Assembly (NCBI GenBank): GCA_947034885.2
Contig: OX344755.2
Span: 26,791,052-26,855,051, forward strand
Length of the DNA stretch: 64,000 bases
Direction: 5' to 3'
DNA from: Thuidium tamariscinum
Taxonomy: Eukaryota > Streptophyta > Bryopsida > Hypnales > Thuidiaceae
Shown here in pieces: positions 11,918 to 21,605 of this stretch. The notes under the pieces were generated by a model. It made no database searches, was not told where the DNA came from, and saw only the letters and a program-made list of their open reading frames with translations. A program made the translations under genes and the position numbers. Position 1 is the first letter of the stretch; every line of letters starts with the position of its first letter.

Positions 11918-14900
11918 TCATCCCCCCTCATCTGAAGAAGTAGCTTCTAGGTACTTCTTCACCCTTGATCCGTTCACGCGAGTATCCAGCCACTGTCCTT
12001 GCAGATTCTCAAGTTGCAGGGATCCGTTCTGGAATACCTGGTTGACTCGGAAAGGCCCCATCCATCGTGTATGTAGCTTTCCCGGGAAATCCTTGTGTCG
12101 GTTGTCGTAAAGAAGGACAAGTCCGTTCTCTCGGATTCCGTGGTCAGCCGGGATCTTCCGGTCATAGTCTTCCTTCCGTTTGAACTGGATGCTCATGGTC
12201 CTTTCCAAGGCTGCAGTCCGGATCTCCTCCAATTCTTCAATTGCAAGAAGTCGTGGAAGTGTATCCACCCTTGGCTCAGCATTCCGGGCTGCCATTACCC
12301 GGAATGTTTCCACCTCTAACTCCACTCCGTGAATTGCATTTTGGCCAAAAACCAAAAAGTACGGCGTCTGTCCGGTTGTATTCTTCTCTGTTGTATTGTA
12401 CGCATGGACTGCCGAAGGTAGTTTCCGATCCCAGTCAGTCTTGTGAGCGGAAACCATCTTATTCAAAATCTTACCAATGATTCCGTTCGCACGCTCCGTC
12501 AATCCGTTCGCTTTTGGATTATAGGGAGTCGTCTTCCGGTGCTTAATAAGGTATTTGTTGGTGATGTCGATGATGACATCGTTGAGGAAATGCGTCCCTC
12601 GGTCACTGACCAGCTCCAATGGGTGTCCAAACCGCATGAGAATCTCCTCAAACAAAAAGTTCGCGGAAGTTTCAGCGTCATTCTTCCTTGTCGCCTTGGC
12701 TTCTACCCACTTCGTTGCATAGTCCGTCGCCAGGATGATGTACCTCTTCCTCCTTGCACTGACCGGAAAAATGGGTCCAATAAAGTCTATGCCCCATTTT
12801 TCGAATGGTGCTAGGGGAATGATAGGAGTAAGCGGCCAGTGGTTCCGGAAGGATGGTGCTCCTGTCCGTTGACACTGATCGCAACTTCGAACAAAATTTT
12901 TCACATCTCGGTGTAGGAACGGCCACCAGTATCCGGCCGACCGGATCCGGTTAACTGTACTCATGGAGGCGAAGTGCCCTCCAGAGCTTCCAGCGTGAAG
13001 TGCACGTATTACCTTCTTCTGTTCCGCCGGTTCCAGACATCGTCGGAGAATGTCGTCCGCTCCTAACTTGAAAAGGACTCCCCTAATCAGAGTGTAAGGA
13101 GCCACTTTTCTATGAAAGATCTCTTTCTCCTCCCGATCCATCTGTTCAGGGTATCTAGACTCTACGAAATAATCTATGACGTCTTGGTACTCTGAAACAG
13201 TCTCATTGTTGAGGTGAAAGACTTCTAAAGAAGAATCCGGATTCTCTTTTTCATCCGGAATCTTCAGAGAATCCGGAAACTCATCCGGAAACTCAGCAGA
13301 AATATCTGCTACGGATTCCTTCCCTCTCTGCCTTGAGAGGTAATCCGCGTTTGAATTTGCTTTTCCCGGTTTAACTCTAACCTCATAGTTAAACTCTTGT
13401 AAAAGTAAAATCCATCTTGCAATCCGGCCTGACAGATCCGGTTTATTTACAAGATATTTCAAAGAGTCATGGTCTGTGTGAAAAATTACCTTATACCCCA
13501 ATAGGTAATGTCGGAATTTCTTACAGGAATACACCACTGCTAGCGCCTCTCGTTCTGTGGTCGTGTAATTCCATTCTGCCAAACTCATCTGTCTGCTTGC
13601 ATAATAGATCGGATTCTCACGCTTCTCTTGGTCGAACTGCCACAGAATAGATCCCAGACACCAACCGGATGCATCGATGGTGACGTGGAACTCATTTGCC
13701 CAATCCGGAACACAGAGGATCGGAGCTCGAGCAAGCTGGGTTTTGAGATCCTCAAAGGCTTGCTGTCGTTTTCCGGTCCACTCAAATTCCGCATCCTTCC
13801 TGAGAAGTTCCGTAAGAGGTATAGCCCTTTTGGCGTATCCGTCAATGAATCTGCGGTAGTAGCCTACACATCCAAGGAAACCCCGAATCTCTCTTACGCT
13901 CGTGGGAGGTAGTAGAGATAGAATTACCTTTACCTTTTCCAGGTCTGCTTGCAGTCCGTTCTGGCTTACCATATGTCCAAGCAGGATTCCGGAATTCATC
14001 CCGAAAAAACATTTACCCGGATGCAACTTCAAGTTGGTCTCCCGGCATCTTTCAAAAGTTTTCCGTAAACAATCGAGATGACTTTTCCGGTCACTAAAAA
14101 CCGCAAAGTCGTCTATAAAAATTTCGATGAAGTGTCGAAGAAAGTCTTTGAAAATGTCCATCATTAATCGTTGAAAGGTTCCGGGTGCATTGCACAAACC
14201 AAACGGCATCCTGGTGAAAGCGTACGTACCCCATTCTGTTGTAAATGTGGTTTTCAGCTGGTCACACCATCGGATGAATACTTGGTTGTATCCAGAAAAT
14301 CCGTCCAGGAAGCTGTAACACTCGTGTCCAGCTACATGATCCAAAATGATATCGGTGAACGGAAGTGGAAAGTAGTCTTTTCGGGTTGCTGCATTCAGCT
14401 TCCGGAAGTCCTGGCATACCCGGATCTTGACCTTTCCATCCGTTCCTACCTTCTTTGGAACCACCACAATGGGAGAGACCCACTCGGAATTGTTGACTGG
14501 GTAGATGAATCCGGCTTCCAGTAACCGATCGATCTCCTCCTTCACCATCAACGAGTACTTGGGGTTGAGCCGGTACTGTCGCTGACGGACCGGAATGGAT
14601 TCTTCCGTCAAGTCAATGTGGTGTTCTCCTAAATGCGGGGGAATCCCTGTCAAGTCAGTCGGCTTCCAGGCAAAAATATCCAGATACTCCCTCAACAGTT
14701 GAGTGTACCCGGTCCTCTCCGTATCCTGCAAAAATTTGTTCAGATAGAAACTCTTGCCGGGACCGATCTCTTCCTTCTCATAATCCGTGGATGCGACAAC
14801 CGGCTTGATTTTCTCCGTGTGTGCTTCTTCCGGATCGAGGACCAGATGTCCCCATTCTCCTTTATTTGACGTACTGCTGCTGACCGGAAGATTTCCGTTC

Positions 14901-16021
14901 CTGATCTGTAGGGCAATCCACTCAGCCGTGAGCGGAACACTGGACTCCCCTAAACTTCGATCCTCAGAAACTGGGTTAAGATCCTCCTTTGGAGTGTATT
15001 CTAACACAGCGTTAGAGAATCCAAAGTTTGACTCCGACTCGTGCCCAAATGAATCCACATAATAGGATGGATCGGAATCTTCCGGATCCGTCCAGTCGGA
15101 TGTATAACCTTCTGAGTCGCTAGTCTCCCCCAAGTGACGCTCGGTGACCCAGGGTATCCAGATTGAAGGTTTCCCCACAACCAGCTCCTTGGCTCCCCAA
15201 TCCACGAGTACTCGCGCAGAGTACAGCCATGGCCTCCCAAGCAGCATAGGAAAAGGTCTCCCTTTGTTAACACGGATGATGACAAAGTTCAGAAGGTAAT
15301 CCGTTCCTCCGATCCGGGTTGGGACCTGTGACAATCTCCCAACCGGATTCACTCGCGATTGATCCGCCATACGAAGAACTTGATCCGTGGCTTCAAACGT
15401 AGTGAATCCCAGATCAAATGCTGTTTCTTCCAACATCAGGTTCACTCCTGATCCACCATCGATAGGAACCTTTGGAATAGAACACCCTTCTATTTCCACA
15501 GTGACTTCTGGTGCTCCGGCATCCTCCGGTTTAGAGTAGTTCACCGCGACAGATGGAAGTTTCACCTTCTTCTTCCGTTTCCGTGTCCAGGCATCCCGGA
15601 TCAGCTTCTGGTACATCACATTGTCGTGGATGAGCTGTCCGATCGTCACGTTCGCCTTCTGGTCCTTGATGTCCTGGATGATGTTATACTCGTGGGCCCT
15701 CACGTCCGGGTTCAGTATCACTGGAGTGTCATTGAAAGTAACTTTCTTCCGTTCTGGCACTATTTTTTCTGCAGAGATATCCGCTCGTACTTCGGCACTA
15801 ATGTCGATCGGAATCCGGTTCCGCTCCATCCCTTCCTCCGAGTGGTCTTTCTCTGGTTCCGGAACTCGTAAGGAAGGGGGCGGATCAGACTCACTGCTCG
15901 ATTCCGGCTTCCTTCTGTGCTTTTTCTTCCTGCCCCTGACAGACCGTTCCGGCTGATTCCGGGTGGAACTGCGGGTGGATACCCGGTGCACCAAATTCTC
16001 CATCCCCCCTGGCAGTTCCAC
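11918..16021 (-). CDS. pol: Pol polyprotein (PR-RT-RH-INT)
   Basis: 1,367 codons in the same frame as gag. Numbering runs from the GTG at 16021, which is probably not a start; the first ATG is six codons later and expression more likely comes by readthrough. Domains in order: retropepsin with PIDGGSGVN (D188, an IDGG variant of the usual D-T/S-G); reverse transcriptase ~480-690 with DFRKLN and FIDD (635-638); RNase H with D783, E824 and D850; integrase zinc finger H1009-H1016-C1047-C1050; integrase core D1079, D1140, E1176 (D-D-35-E); and a C-terminal MGPF...VNGSRVKKY module without a chromodomain. It ends 24 bp before the polypurine tract. The catalytic residues are all present, so the enzyme set looks functional. 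Confidence 0.95.
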   Translation of the reverse strand: MELPGGMENLVHRVSTRSSTRNQPERSVRGRKKKHRRKPESSSESDPPPSLRVPEPEKDHSEEGMERNRIPIDISAEVRADISAEKIVPERKKVTFNDTPVILNPDVRAHEYNIIQDIKDQKANVTIGQLIHDNVMYQKLIRDAWTRKRKKKVKLPSVAVNYSKPEDAGAPEVTVEIEGCSIPKVPIDGGSGVNLMLEETAFDLGFTTFEATDQVLRMADQSRVNPVGRLSQVPTRIGGTDYLLNFVIIRVNKGRPFPMLLGRPWLYSARVLVDWGAKELVVGKPSIWIPWVTERHLGETSDSEGYTSDWTDPEDSDPSYYVDSFGHESESNFGFSNAVLEYTPKEDLNPVSEDRSLGESSVPLTAEWIALQIRNGNLPVSSSTSNKGEWGHLVLDPEEAHTEKIKPVVASTDYEKEEIGPGKSFYLNKFLQDTERTGYTQLLREYLDIFAWKPTDLTGIPPHLGEHHIDLTEESIPVRQRQYRLNPKYSLMVKEEIDRLLEAGFIYPVNNSEWVSPIVVVPKKVGTDGKVKIRVCQDFRKLNAATRKDYFPLPFTDIILDHVAGHECYSFLDGFSGYNQVFIRWCDQLKTTFTTEWGTYAFTRMPFGLCNAPGTFQRLMMDIFKDFLRHFIEIFIDDFAVFSDRKSHLDCLRKTFERCRETNLKLHPGKCFFGMNSGILLGHMVSQNGLQADLEKVKVILSLLPPTSVREIRGFLGCVGYYRRFIDGYAKRAIPLTELLRKDAEFEWTGKRQQAFEDLKTQLARAPILCVPDWANEFHVTIDASGWCLGSILWQFDQEKRENPIYYASRQMSLAEWNYTTTEREALAVVYSCKKFRHYLLGYKVIFHTDHDSLKYLVNKPDLSGRIARWILLLQEFNYEVRVKPGKANSNADYLSRQRGKESVADISAEFPDEFPDSLKIPDEKENPDSSLEVFHLNNETVSEYQDVIDYFVESRYPEQMDREEKEIFHRKVAPYTLIRGVLFKLGADDILRRCLEPAEQKKVIRALHAGSSGGHFASMSTVNRIRSAGYWWPFLHRDVKNFVRSCDQCQRTGAPSFRNHWPLTPIIPLAPFEKWGIDFIGPIFPVSARRKRYIILATDYATKWVEAKATRKNDAETSANFLFEEILMRFGHPLELVSDRGTHFLNDVIIDITNKYLIKHRKTTPYNPKANGLTERANGIIGKILNKMVSAHKTDWDRKLPSAVHAYNTTEKNTTGQTPYFLVFGQNAIHGVELEVETFRVMAARNAEPRVDTLPRLLAIEELEEIRTAALERTMSIQFKRKEDYDRKIPADHGIRENGLVLLYDNRHKDFPGKLHTRWMGPFRVNQVFQNGSLQLENLQGQWLDTRVNGSRVKKYLEATSSDEGG

Positions 16022-16033
16022 CTCGCACCGTCA
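15962..16033 (-). promoter_or_regulatory. gag-pol readthrough signal: TGA-CGG plus 3' stem-loop
   Basis: The gag stop is TGA (16033-16031), followed by CGG (16030-16028), and the frame then runs on into pol. Eight nt after the stop an 11-bp perfect inverted repeat begins: GGTGGAACTGC (16022-16012) pairs with GCAGTTCCACC (15972-15962). Inside it, GGGGGGAT and ATCCACCC can extend the helix with a 2-nt bulge and one mismatch. UGA-CGG with a stem-loop about 8 nt downstream is the type II readthrough context known from furo-, pomo- and pecluviruses. The match of codon context, spacing and frame makes translational readthrough the best explanation; it has not been tested. Confidence 0.8.
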
Positions 16034-17638
16034 CTTCTCTGGATTTTCCGTCCCAGCAGTGTGTCCGTAATTGAGCGCGGTCTGCTCCCTCGGTAGAATT
16101 TGCACCTTCTTGTACACCGGTCTTGGCTGTACCGGCTTGGGACATTGCTCCTCCTGATGTCCATATTCTTGGCAATTCTGGCACGGAAGAGTTCGCGGAG
16201 CACCCTGCCCCAGTCCTCTGTTGGGACAGGCGTTGGCATAGTGTCCTGGCTCTCCACACCCGTAACAGATAACCACTTGTCTATCCGGATAGCCAGAGGT
16301 TCGGATCGGCTGCTGCACCATCATTCCTTGACTTGATCCTGGTAGGAAGTTCCGGCTCAATATGTTGGGCCGGATTGGTACTGCAATACCCTTCCCTCGC
16401 CCGTACGTTGGCTGAACTTGGTACACTTCTTCTTCCTCTTCTTCTGCCATGGTGTAGTAGATCTCCTCTTCCGGAAACACATACTGCACTTGTTTCTGGG
16501 TGATTCTCTGGCATTCGCTCGGGTAGTGACCCGGTTCTCCACATCTTCCACACCAAACGTTGGAGCGCGAGGTCGGAATTATCCGCCTAGGCTTCCGGTT
16601 CTCAGCAAGGTTGACCTTGATCGCCTCCAAAGATTGCTGAATGCTCTTCATCATATTCTTCGAATCCGTATCTTCAGTCTTTACCTTCACAATGGTCTTC
16701 CCTCGAAGGCCCTTCGATTTCGAGGAACGTCGAGGAGGTGAATCGCTCCGCTCCTCATCCGAACTTGATGAACTTGGATCGGAAACTTCCGTTCCAGAAG
16801 TGTCGGAACTACTTTCCGTCTCCGAAGTCTTTCGGTGGTGCTTCTTCCGGTTTTTCTTGTGCTTGCCCTTCTCTTTCTTCTCATTACTTCTAAGGGACTC
16901 CCTTAATGACTGAGCTGAATTTTCGTAGTTGGCAGCAGCATCCATGGCCTCTCTCAAAGTCCTCGGTCGCGTCTGACGGATCAGAAATCCCATGGATTTT
17001 GGTAAACCGGCAACGTACCACTCCACCTGCAAGCTGGGAGCAATCTCAGTAGTCAGTTTCTGAATGAGTGCCTTAACCCTTTGTCCATACTTACGAACGG
17101 ATTCTGATGGCCTCATAGTAAGAGTACTCAACCGTCCCAAGGCTCTGGCTTCTCCCCCCACTTCACGGAATGCCTGCAAGAATTCCGTTCTCAATTGGTT
17201 CCAATCATTTCGGACCGGATCCGTAATATCTTGGTACCATTTGAGAGCTTCTCCCTTTAACAGTCCTTGAAAGATCCTTCTCTGGGCCGCCTCATTCTCT
17301 TGATTGGCTATTGCCGTTGATTCAAACTCGCAGAGCCAGTCATCCGCATCTTGACTTCCGTCGCCCTTGAAACGCTTGTATCTTAACCGGGTCATGATGT
17401 CTTCGTTCTCCAGAATCAGATCTTCTCGCTCTTGCTCTAATTCCCGGTCAGGAGATGGAGGCGAATCTACAATTCTAGGATCTACTTCCTCTCTGGATCC
17501 GGTTCCTAGATCTACAACAGGATGATCTTCCGGATCGGAGCTCTCCGGATTGCTAAGATAAGGTCCGGATGATCCTTCCGCCTGCTGGCTTGGACCAAAT
17601 CGTTCAGACCTCCTCACTTTCCGTGCCCCCTTCTTCAT
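16031..17638 (-). CDS. gag: Gag polyprotein with three CCHC knuckles
   Basis: 535 aa from ATG at 17638. The retrotransposon-gag region covers ~85-240 (ALKWYQDITDPVRNDW near 131-146). A Lys-rich then Ser/Glu-rich linker follows (~250-300). Three zinc knuckles of the form CX2CX4HX4C lie at C363-C376, C458-C471 and C486-C499; most plant Ty3/gypsy Gags have one or two. It ends in TGA, in frame with pol three codons upstream of the annotated pol start. Capsid and nucleic-acid binding for the virus-like particle are the expected roles. The leader from primer site to ATG is only about 115 nt. Confidence 0.93.
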   Translation of the reverse strand: MKKGARKVRRSERFGPSQQAEGSSGPYLSNPESSDPEDHPVVDLGTGSREEVDPRIVDSPPSPDRELEQEREDLILENEDIMTRLRYKRFKGDGSQDADDWLCEFESTAIANQENEAAQRRIFQGLLKGEALKWYQDITDPVRNDWNQLRTEFLQAFREVGGEARALGRLSTLTMRPSESVRKYGQRVKALIQKLTTEIAPSLQVEWYVAGLPKSMGFLIRQTRPRTLREAMDAAANYENSAQSLRESLRSNEKKEKGKHKKNRKKHHRKTSETESSSDTSGTEVSDPSSSSSDEERSDSPPRRSSKSKGLRGKTIVKVKTEDTDSKNMMKSIQQSLEAIKVNLAENRKPRRIIPTSRSNVWCGRCGEPGHYPSECQRITQKQVQYVFPEEEIYYTMAEEEEEEVYQVQPTYGRGKGIAVPIRPNILSRNFLPGSSQGMMVQQPIRTSGYPDRQVVICYGCGEPGHYANACPNRGLGQGAPRTLPCQNCQEYGHQEEQCPKPVQPRPVYKKVQILPREQTALNYGHTAGTENPEK

Positions 17639-17754
17639 GGATTAGAAATCTCTATTTCTATAAGAAAGCTAACTCCGAGAAATGGTAAACTAAAATGGGG
17701 AAAACAAGACTGTCCCTTCTATTTCCTGTCGCAACGAAGCCGATAGCTTTAGAA

Positions 17755-17772
17755 TCCCCAGCAGCGGCGCCA
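17755..17772 (-). promoter_or_regulatory. Primer binding site, tRNA-Asp type
   Basis: On the minus strand TGGCGCCGCTGCTGGGGA begins 11 nt after the LTR end. It resembles TGGCGCCGTTGCCGGGGA, the plant tRNA-Asp(GTC) complement, with two differences. Identification of the tRNA rests on memory of that sequence; the position and the TGG start are as expected. Confidence 0.8.
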
Positions 17773-19050
17773 GATTTTTGCCATGTCGCAACACAGGGTA
17801 AGTAAATTCCCTGTTATACTCACAAAAATCACTGTAGAGTATAACTGAGTGACTCTAAAGATCGAACCCGCGAGATTCTGTGAAGTATCTGGCTTAGTTA
17901 AGCGATTAAGATAGGACAGCTCCCAAAACTCTATAATCCAGTTCTAGATCTAGAACCGGAAATACACAAATAACCCGAGACGACAACCCGTTATCCCGTT
18001 CAAAAACTGATATTCTAGCAATCTGGTCCGGAACGGATCCGTTCCTTCACTTTTCCGGTTTCCCGGATTTTATCCGTTCCGTCAGACTGCAACGGATCCG
18101 CTCCCTAACGAGTTCCGCTCCTGGTTTCCTCTTCGGACCAATCCGTTCCGGATGATCCGTCCACACCCGTTCCTCAATCCGGTTTGGTTTTGCCTCTGTT
18201 TTACCATCAGAGGGGTCGCCGCTTGATTTTGTGAGCGGTAGGCCCACCGCTCCTTCCGTGACTTATAGTGGCTGAAGACCCACTTTCTACCCGTTAATTC
18301 TAAAATTACTTCAGATCCGGTTTGATCCCTCACAACAATCCAGACAAAGATCCGGACTGTAGGTCACACAGAGATCCCCCGTACGATCTTCTCATACTAC
18401 AACGACTTTGACGCGACTTTCCGTTCCTGGGGAGCCAGGTGGCTACAAGTGTATCCGTCCGTTCCAATGTCAACTAGAACTCTTCCGTTTGCCACAAAGA
18501 CGGTGAGACCTCACAGGAGATCGGACACTCAACTGGGTTTCCCACCCAGGAGCTCTAGCACGATTAAGGAATCCCTCCCTCTCGTCTAGCCTAACAACGG
18601 CTTTCTCACCCGGAATCTTAAGTCCTAGAAGCGCTGAGGCGCTAGAGTTACACTCCCAACTCTTCTCTACCCGTTCTCATATACTCAGACACGGAAAATA
18701 AGCACCAAAGGGAGAATGTCGCTTGCAAAACCACTTGCGCCTTCCTAACTCCGCGTCACGCCGCCCTACCAAACTCGGGAGATACACACGCAAAGCAAGA
18801 GAGAATAAAATACACAAAGATAATGCAAAGGAAAAGACTCCCAGTCCACCGCGAGGGGACTGACTTAAATAATGGGCAAAAAAGCAAAAAGCGCCATACA
18901 AGTCCGCCGCGATTAACGCTCGGCGGATCCGTTCCTACCTACTTCTGAACCGGAACGGATTCCAACCCGCTCCAAGTTCCTAAACCGGACCGGATTTCCT
19001 CCTGATCCATTCCTAAGTTAAAAACTACAAAAACAGGAAAGTCCTAATAC

Positions 19051-20733
19051 CTACGTATCCGGCTCTGCTACCCTAGATCCTATAGTCGGGCTTTCCGCCC
19101 TACTGATCTGCTCGAAGACCTCGGTGAGGTTCCGATTCCGTTCTCCGTCTGTTGCAACCGGAGCTCCAGTAACCGGACTCGCAGGAGACTCCGACAACTG
19201 AATTGCCGCCTCCCGGTTGCCCGTTGACGCTCGCCCTGACTTCTTGGATTGCGGCGTCCTGTCCTTCCCTGGTCTCTGAGGCAACCCTTCGGAAATATCC
19301 GGTAGAGACAGATCGGAGAGTCTGACCGGAATTTCCGTCAGTCTCCGGCTACAGTCTTCCATCCGTTCGGCCGCCTCCCGAACCTTCACCAAAGTCGTCT
19401 CCACCTTTTCGGAGAAGTCGGACAGAATCCGGACTATCCGGCTTCCGGATAGTTTCTTCTCCTTGTGCACCTCTTCGTCAAACAGTTGAGCCCGGATGAC
19501 AGCCGATCCGGGTTCCCCGAATGTTGCCTTCACGTGCTCCGCCAATTTGACGGTCTCCGCCGCCATCTCCTTGGTAGCGGCCTCGTTGTCCCTGAGAACA
19601 AGGAGCTCCGCCTTCAAACCGTCAACTTCCTCCTGAAGTTTCCGGTTTTCCTCCTCCATCTTGGCGAGATCCACAGGCGAGGCGATGCAATTCCCTACCA
19701 CGGTCGGGAGAGTATGATCCGGTTTGCCATTGACCATCTCCGCGATGTTCTCCAAGACGATCCGCTTGACCTCCCAATCCGCTCGGATGTTGCACAGGAT
19801 TTCCGTCAGTTGCACGAACGGATCACTGGGATCCGTTTCCTCTGCTGCTGGTTCGGCCTGACCCGGTTCGGATGGTCCCGCTCTGCCTTCCGTTCCCGGA
19901 TTGTGTCGGACCGGAGGAGATCCCCTCGTGTTCGGCGGTGTGGTCTTCTGCCGCTTCACGAGCAGAACTTCCGGTTCCTCTCCCTTATCCGAGTCCTCCC
20001 GCTCTGTCTCGGACTCGGAGCTCTCCTCATCATCCGTTGACGTCTCCCCGTACGTCAAGACTATCTTCTGGGTGTGCCACGTCTTCTCTTCCGTATCCGA
20101 AAGGAGCTGTAGATGGTGGTAGAGGTGGAAGAGGTAGGGGGAGATCGGAGTTGCCCTACTCCCTCCGAGGTTCTTCAGTAACCGGGTGATCAGGTCCTGT
20201 ATGATCCGGCCCCAGTCCACTTTCCGGTCTCCGATCAGCGCACCGAAAATGGTGTTGGCCAGGCCGATCGTGATCCGGGTTGGTTTCTCCGGATGAAGGA
20301 TCGGAAGCAGAAACTTCAACAGGCGCCTATGCCTGTCTTCGTTGCAGTCCATGATCCGGTATCCGTCCTTCGGGTGAGGGGTGCCACTAAACTTGTTTTG
20401 GAGGAAGTCTACCTTCCTCCCGGCCGGTCCGTGCCCCTGGTGTTTGAACCCGTATACGGCCCTCCAGTGCGCCTCCGTCCATTTGTGCGGCATTCCCCGC
20501 GCCGTGTTGTCGAACTGATTCGACACCTTGCCCTTCAGCTCCTTCACCATCCGCTCCTCCTTGAAACCCCAGGGTATCTCTGCTAACCCTAAACACCCCA
20601 TTGCGGTTAAGTCCGCCATCAAGTTGCTTTTCTTCGGCTCTGTGGAAGGGATGAGCGGAACTACTTTCTTCAGCTTTATCCCTGAGGGTGGGGGTGTAGT
20701 GGACTCGGTTCTCTTCCGGCGTAGCTGCGGCAT
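19051..20733 (-). CDS. LTR-encoded 560-aa protein (5' LTR copy)
   Basis: Second copy of the LTR reading frame. Two of the three inter-LTR differences in this frame are synonymous (both Leu codons) and one gives Val instead of Ile. In the genomic RNA this would be the first large cistron, about 350 nt after the predicted transcript start and roughly 1.4 kb ahead of gag. How a downstream gag would then be translated (splicing, re-initiation or an internal entry site) is not visible. Domain content is as described for the other copy. No homologue is firmly recognised. Confidence 0.75.
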   Translation of the reverse strand: MPQLRRKRTESTTPPPSGIKLKKVVPLIPSTEPKKSNLMADLTAMGCLGLAEIPWGFKEERMVKELKGKVSNQFDNTARGMPHKWTEAHWRAVYGFKHQGHGPAGRKVDFLQNKFSGTPHPKDGYRIMDCNEDRHRRLLKFLLPILHPEKPTRITIGLANTIFGALIGDRKVDWGRIIQDLITRLLKNLGGSRATPISPYLFHLYHHLQLLSDTEEKTWHTQKIVLTYGETSTDDEESSESETEREDSDKGEEPEVLLVKRQKTTPPNTRGSPPVRHNPGTEGRAGPSEPGQAEPAAEETDPSDPFVQLTEILCNIRADWEVKRIVLENIAEMVNGKPDHTLPTVVGNCIASPVDLAKMEEENRKLQEEVDGLKAELLVLRDNEAATKEMAAETVKLAEHVKATFGEPGSAVIRAQLFDEEVHKEKKLSGSRIVRILSDFSEKVETTLVKVREAAERMEDCSRRLTEIPVRLSDLSLPDISEGLPQRPGKDRTPQSKKSGRASTGNREAAIQLSESPASPVTGAPVATDGERNRNLTEVFEQISRAESPTIGSRVAEPDT

Positions 20734-21083
20734 GGCAACTATCCGGGAAACTACCTCACTGCTCTCCTAGCCGCACGTCCCGTTCCTCACACACACTCAC
20801 AACACAACTACAAAAGTAATCCGCCCGTAATAACCACCTGCACATACACACACACACTCCTCTCCACACACCAGCGTCTCAGCGCACAGTCTGAAACCCG
20901 CGCCGCTGACAACTGCCCGCTCTGACAAAACACCCGCTGCTAATACTGACAGCCGCGTCACAGAAAATTGCGCCACCAAACACGCGCGGAAAACCAACTC
21001 ACAGAAAAGGCGGAAAACGCTGAGGGTTGAAAAACACACAACGAAGCGCCTGAGAGCAAATGGGCCAACTGAAAATGTCAGGC

Positions 21084-21092
21084 CTTATATAG
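21084..21092 (-). promoter_or_regulatory. TATA-like box of the 5' LTR
   Basis: CTATATAAG on the minus strand, about 315 bp inside the LTR and about 350 bp upstream of the LTR reading frame. It is the only good TATA candidate I found in the likely U3. Confidence 0.5.
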
Positions 21093-21404
21093 TTTCCAGA
21101 AATGGATCCGGTCTTCCGTTCCTGATCATCCGTTCCCGTTCTCATCCGATCGGTCCAAGTCCGGAAATCATCCGTTCCGTTCTGGGACTGAATCCGGATA
21201 GAATCCGTTCTGTAGGGTCCGGAATTTTTCCGTTCCGGTATTCCGTCGTAATAAACCGGAATTATTCTGCCACCGGTCTCTACAACATTATCTGGTACTA
21301 CTTCTAGATCTTACCCATTCCCTGAACAAATCCGGTTGCTAAATTTTCCACTTTCCGCTCCATACTGACTTTAAATGGAAAGATCAAAAATATGTCTTGC
21401 CACA

Positions 21405-21409
21405 CCTTG
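21405..21409. repeat. Target site duplication, right copy (CCTTG)
   Basis: CCTTG directly after the CA terminus at 21404, matching 8256-8260. Confidence 0.93.
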
Positions 21410-21605
21410 CTTCAGTGATTAGACTCTAGCCTTGAACCTTCGAAAGAGGCTTCTTGTGGATGTTTTGGTTCATTGGAGGGCAAGAGCCTTGCTTTGAGGG
21501 GGTTTAAAAACCCTCTCACAGTAGGTAGCATTGTCATAACTTTTTCCTCATTACTGGATTCTTGGATCGATTTTTTGGGGGTGAAACTCATTGTGGATTC
21601 ACACA

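Larger units (their letters stand above)
8261..21404 (-). mobile_element. Complete Ty3/gypsy (OTA/Athila-Tat-like) LTR retrotransposon, 13,144 bp
   Basis: The element lies on the minus strand. Its parts, in transcription order, are the 5' LTR (21404-17784), a tRNA-Asp-type primer site (17772-17755), gag, pol (protease, RT, RNase H, integrase), a polypurine tract (from 11894) and the 3' LTR (11881-8261). The ends are TG...CA, flanked by CCTTG duplications. The LTRs are 3,621 bp each, very long for this class. I saw three differences between them: 10388/19911, 10653/20176 and 11069/20592. The integrase-after-RNase-H order gives Ty3/gypsy. The FIDDFAVFS RT motif, the PFTDIILDHVAGHECYSFLD stretch and the lack of a chromodomain point to the Athila/Tat side. 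Every part looks intact, so it may be recently active. Confidence 0.95.
17784..21404 (-). repeat. 5' LTR, 3,621 bp
   Basis: Same extent and organisation as the other LTR. In element orientation this copy drives transcription. A TATA-like CTATATAAG lies at 21084-21092, giving a U3 of only ~350 bp and a transcript that would contain the 560-aa LTR reading frame ahead of the primer site and gag. Confidence 0.95.
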
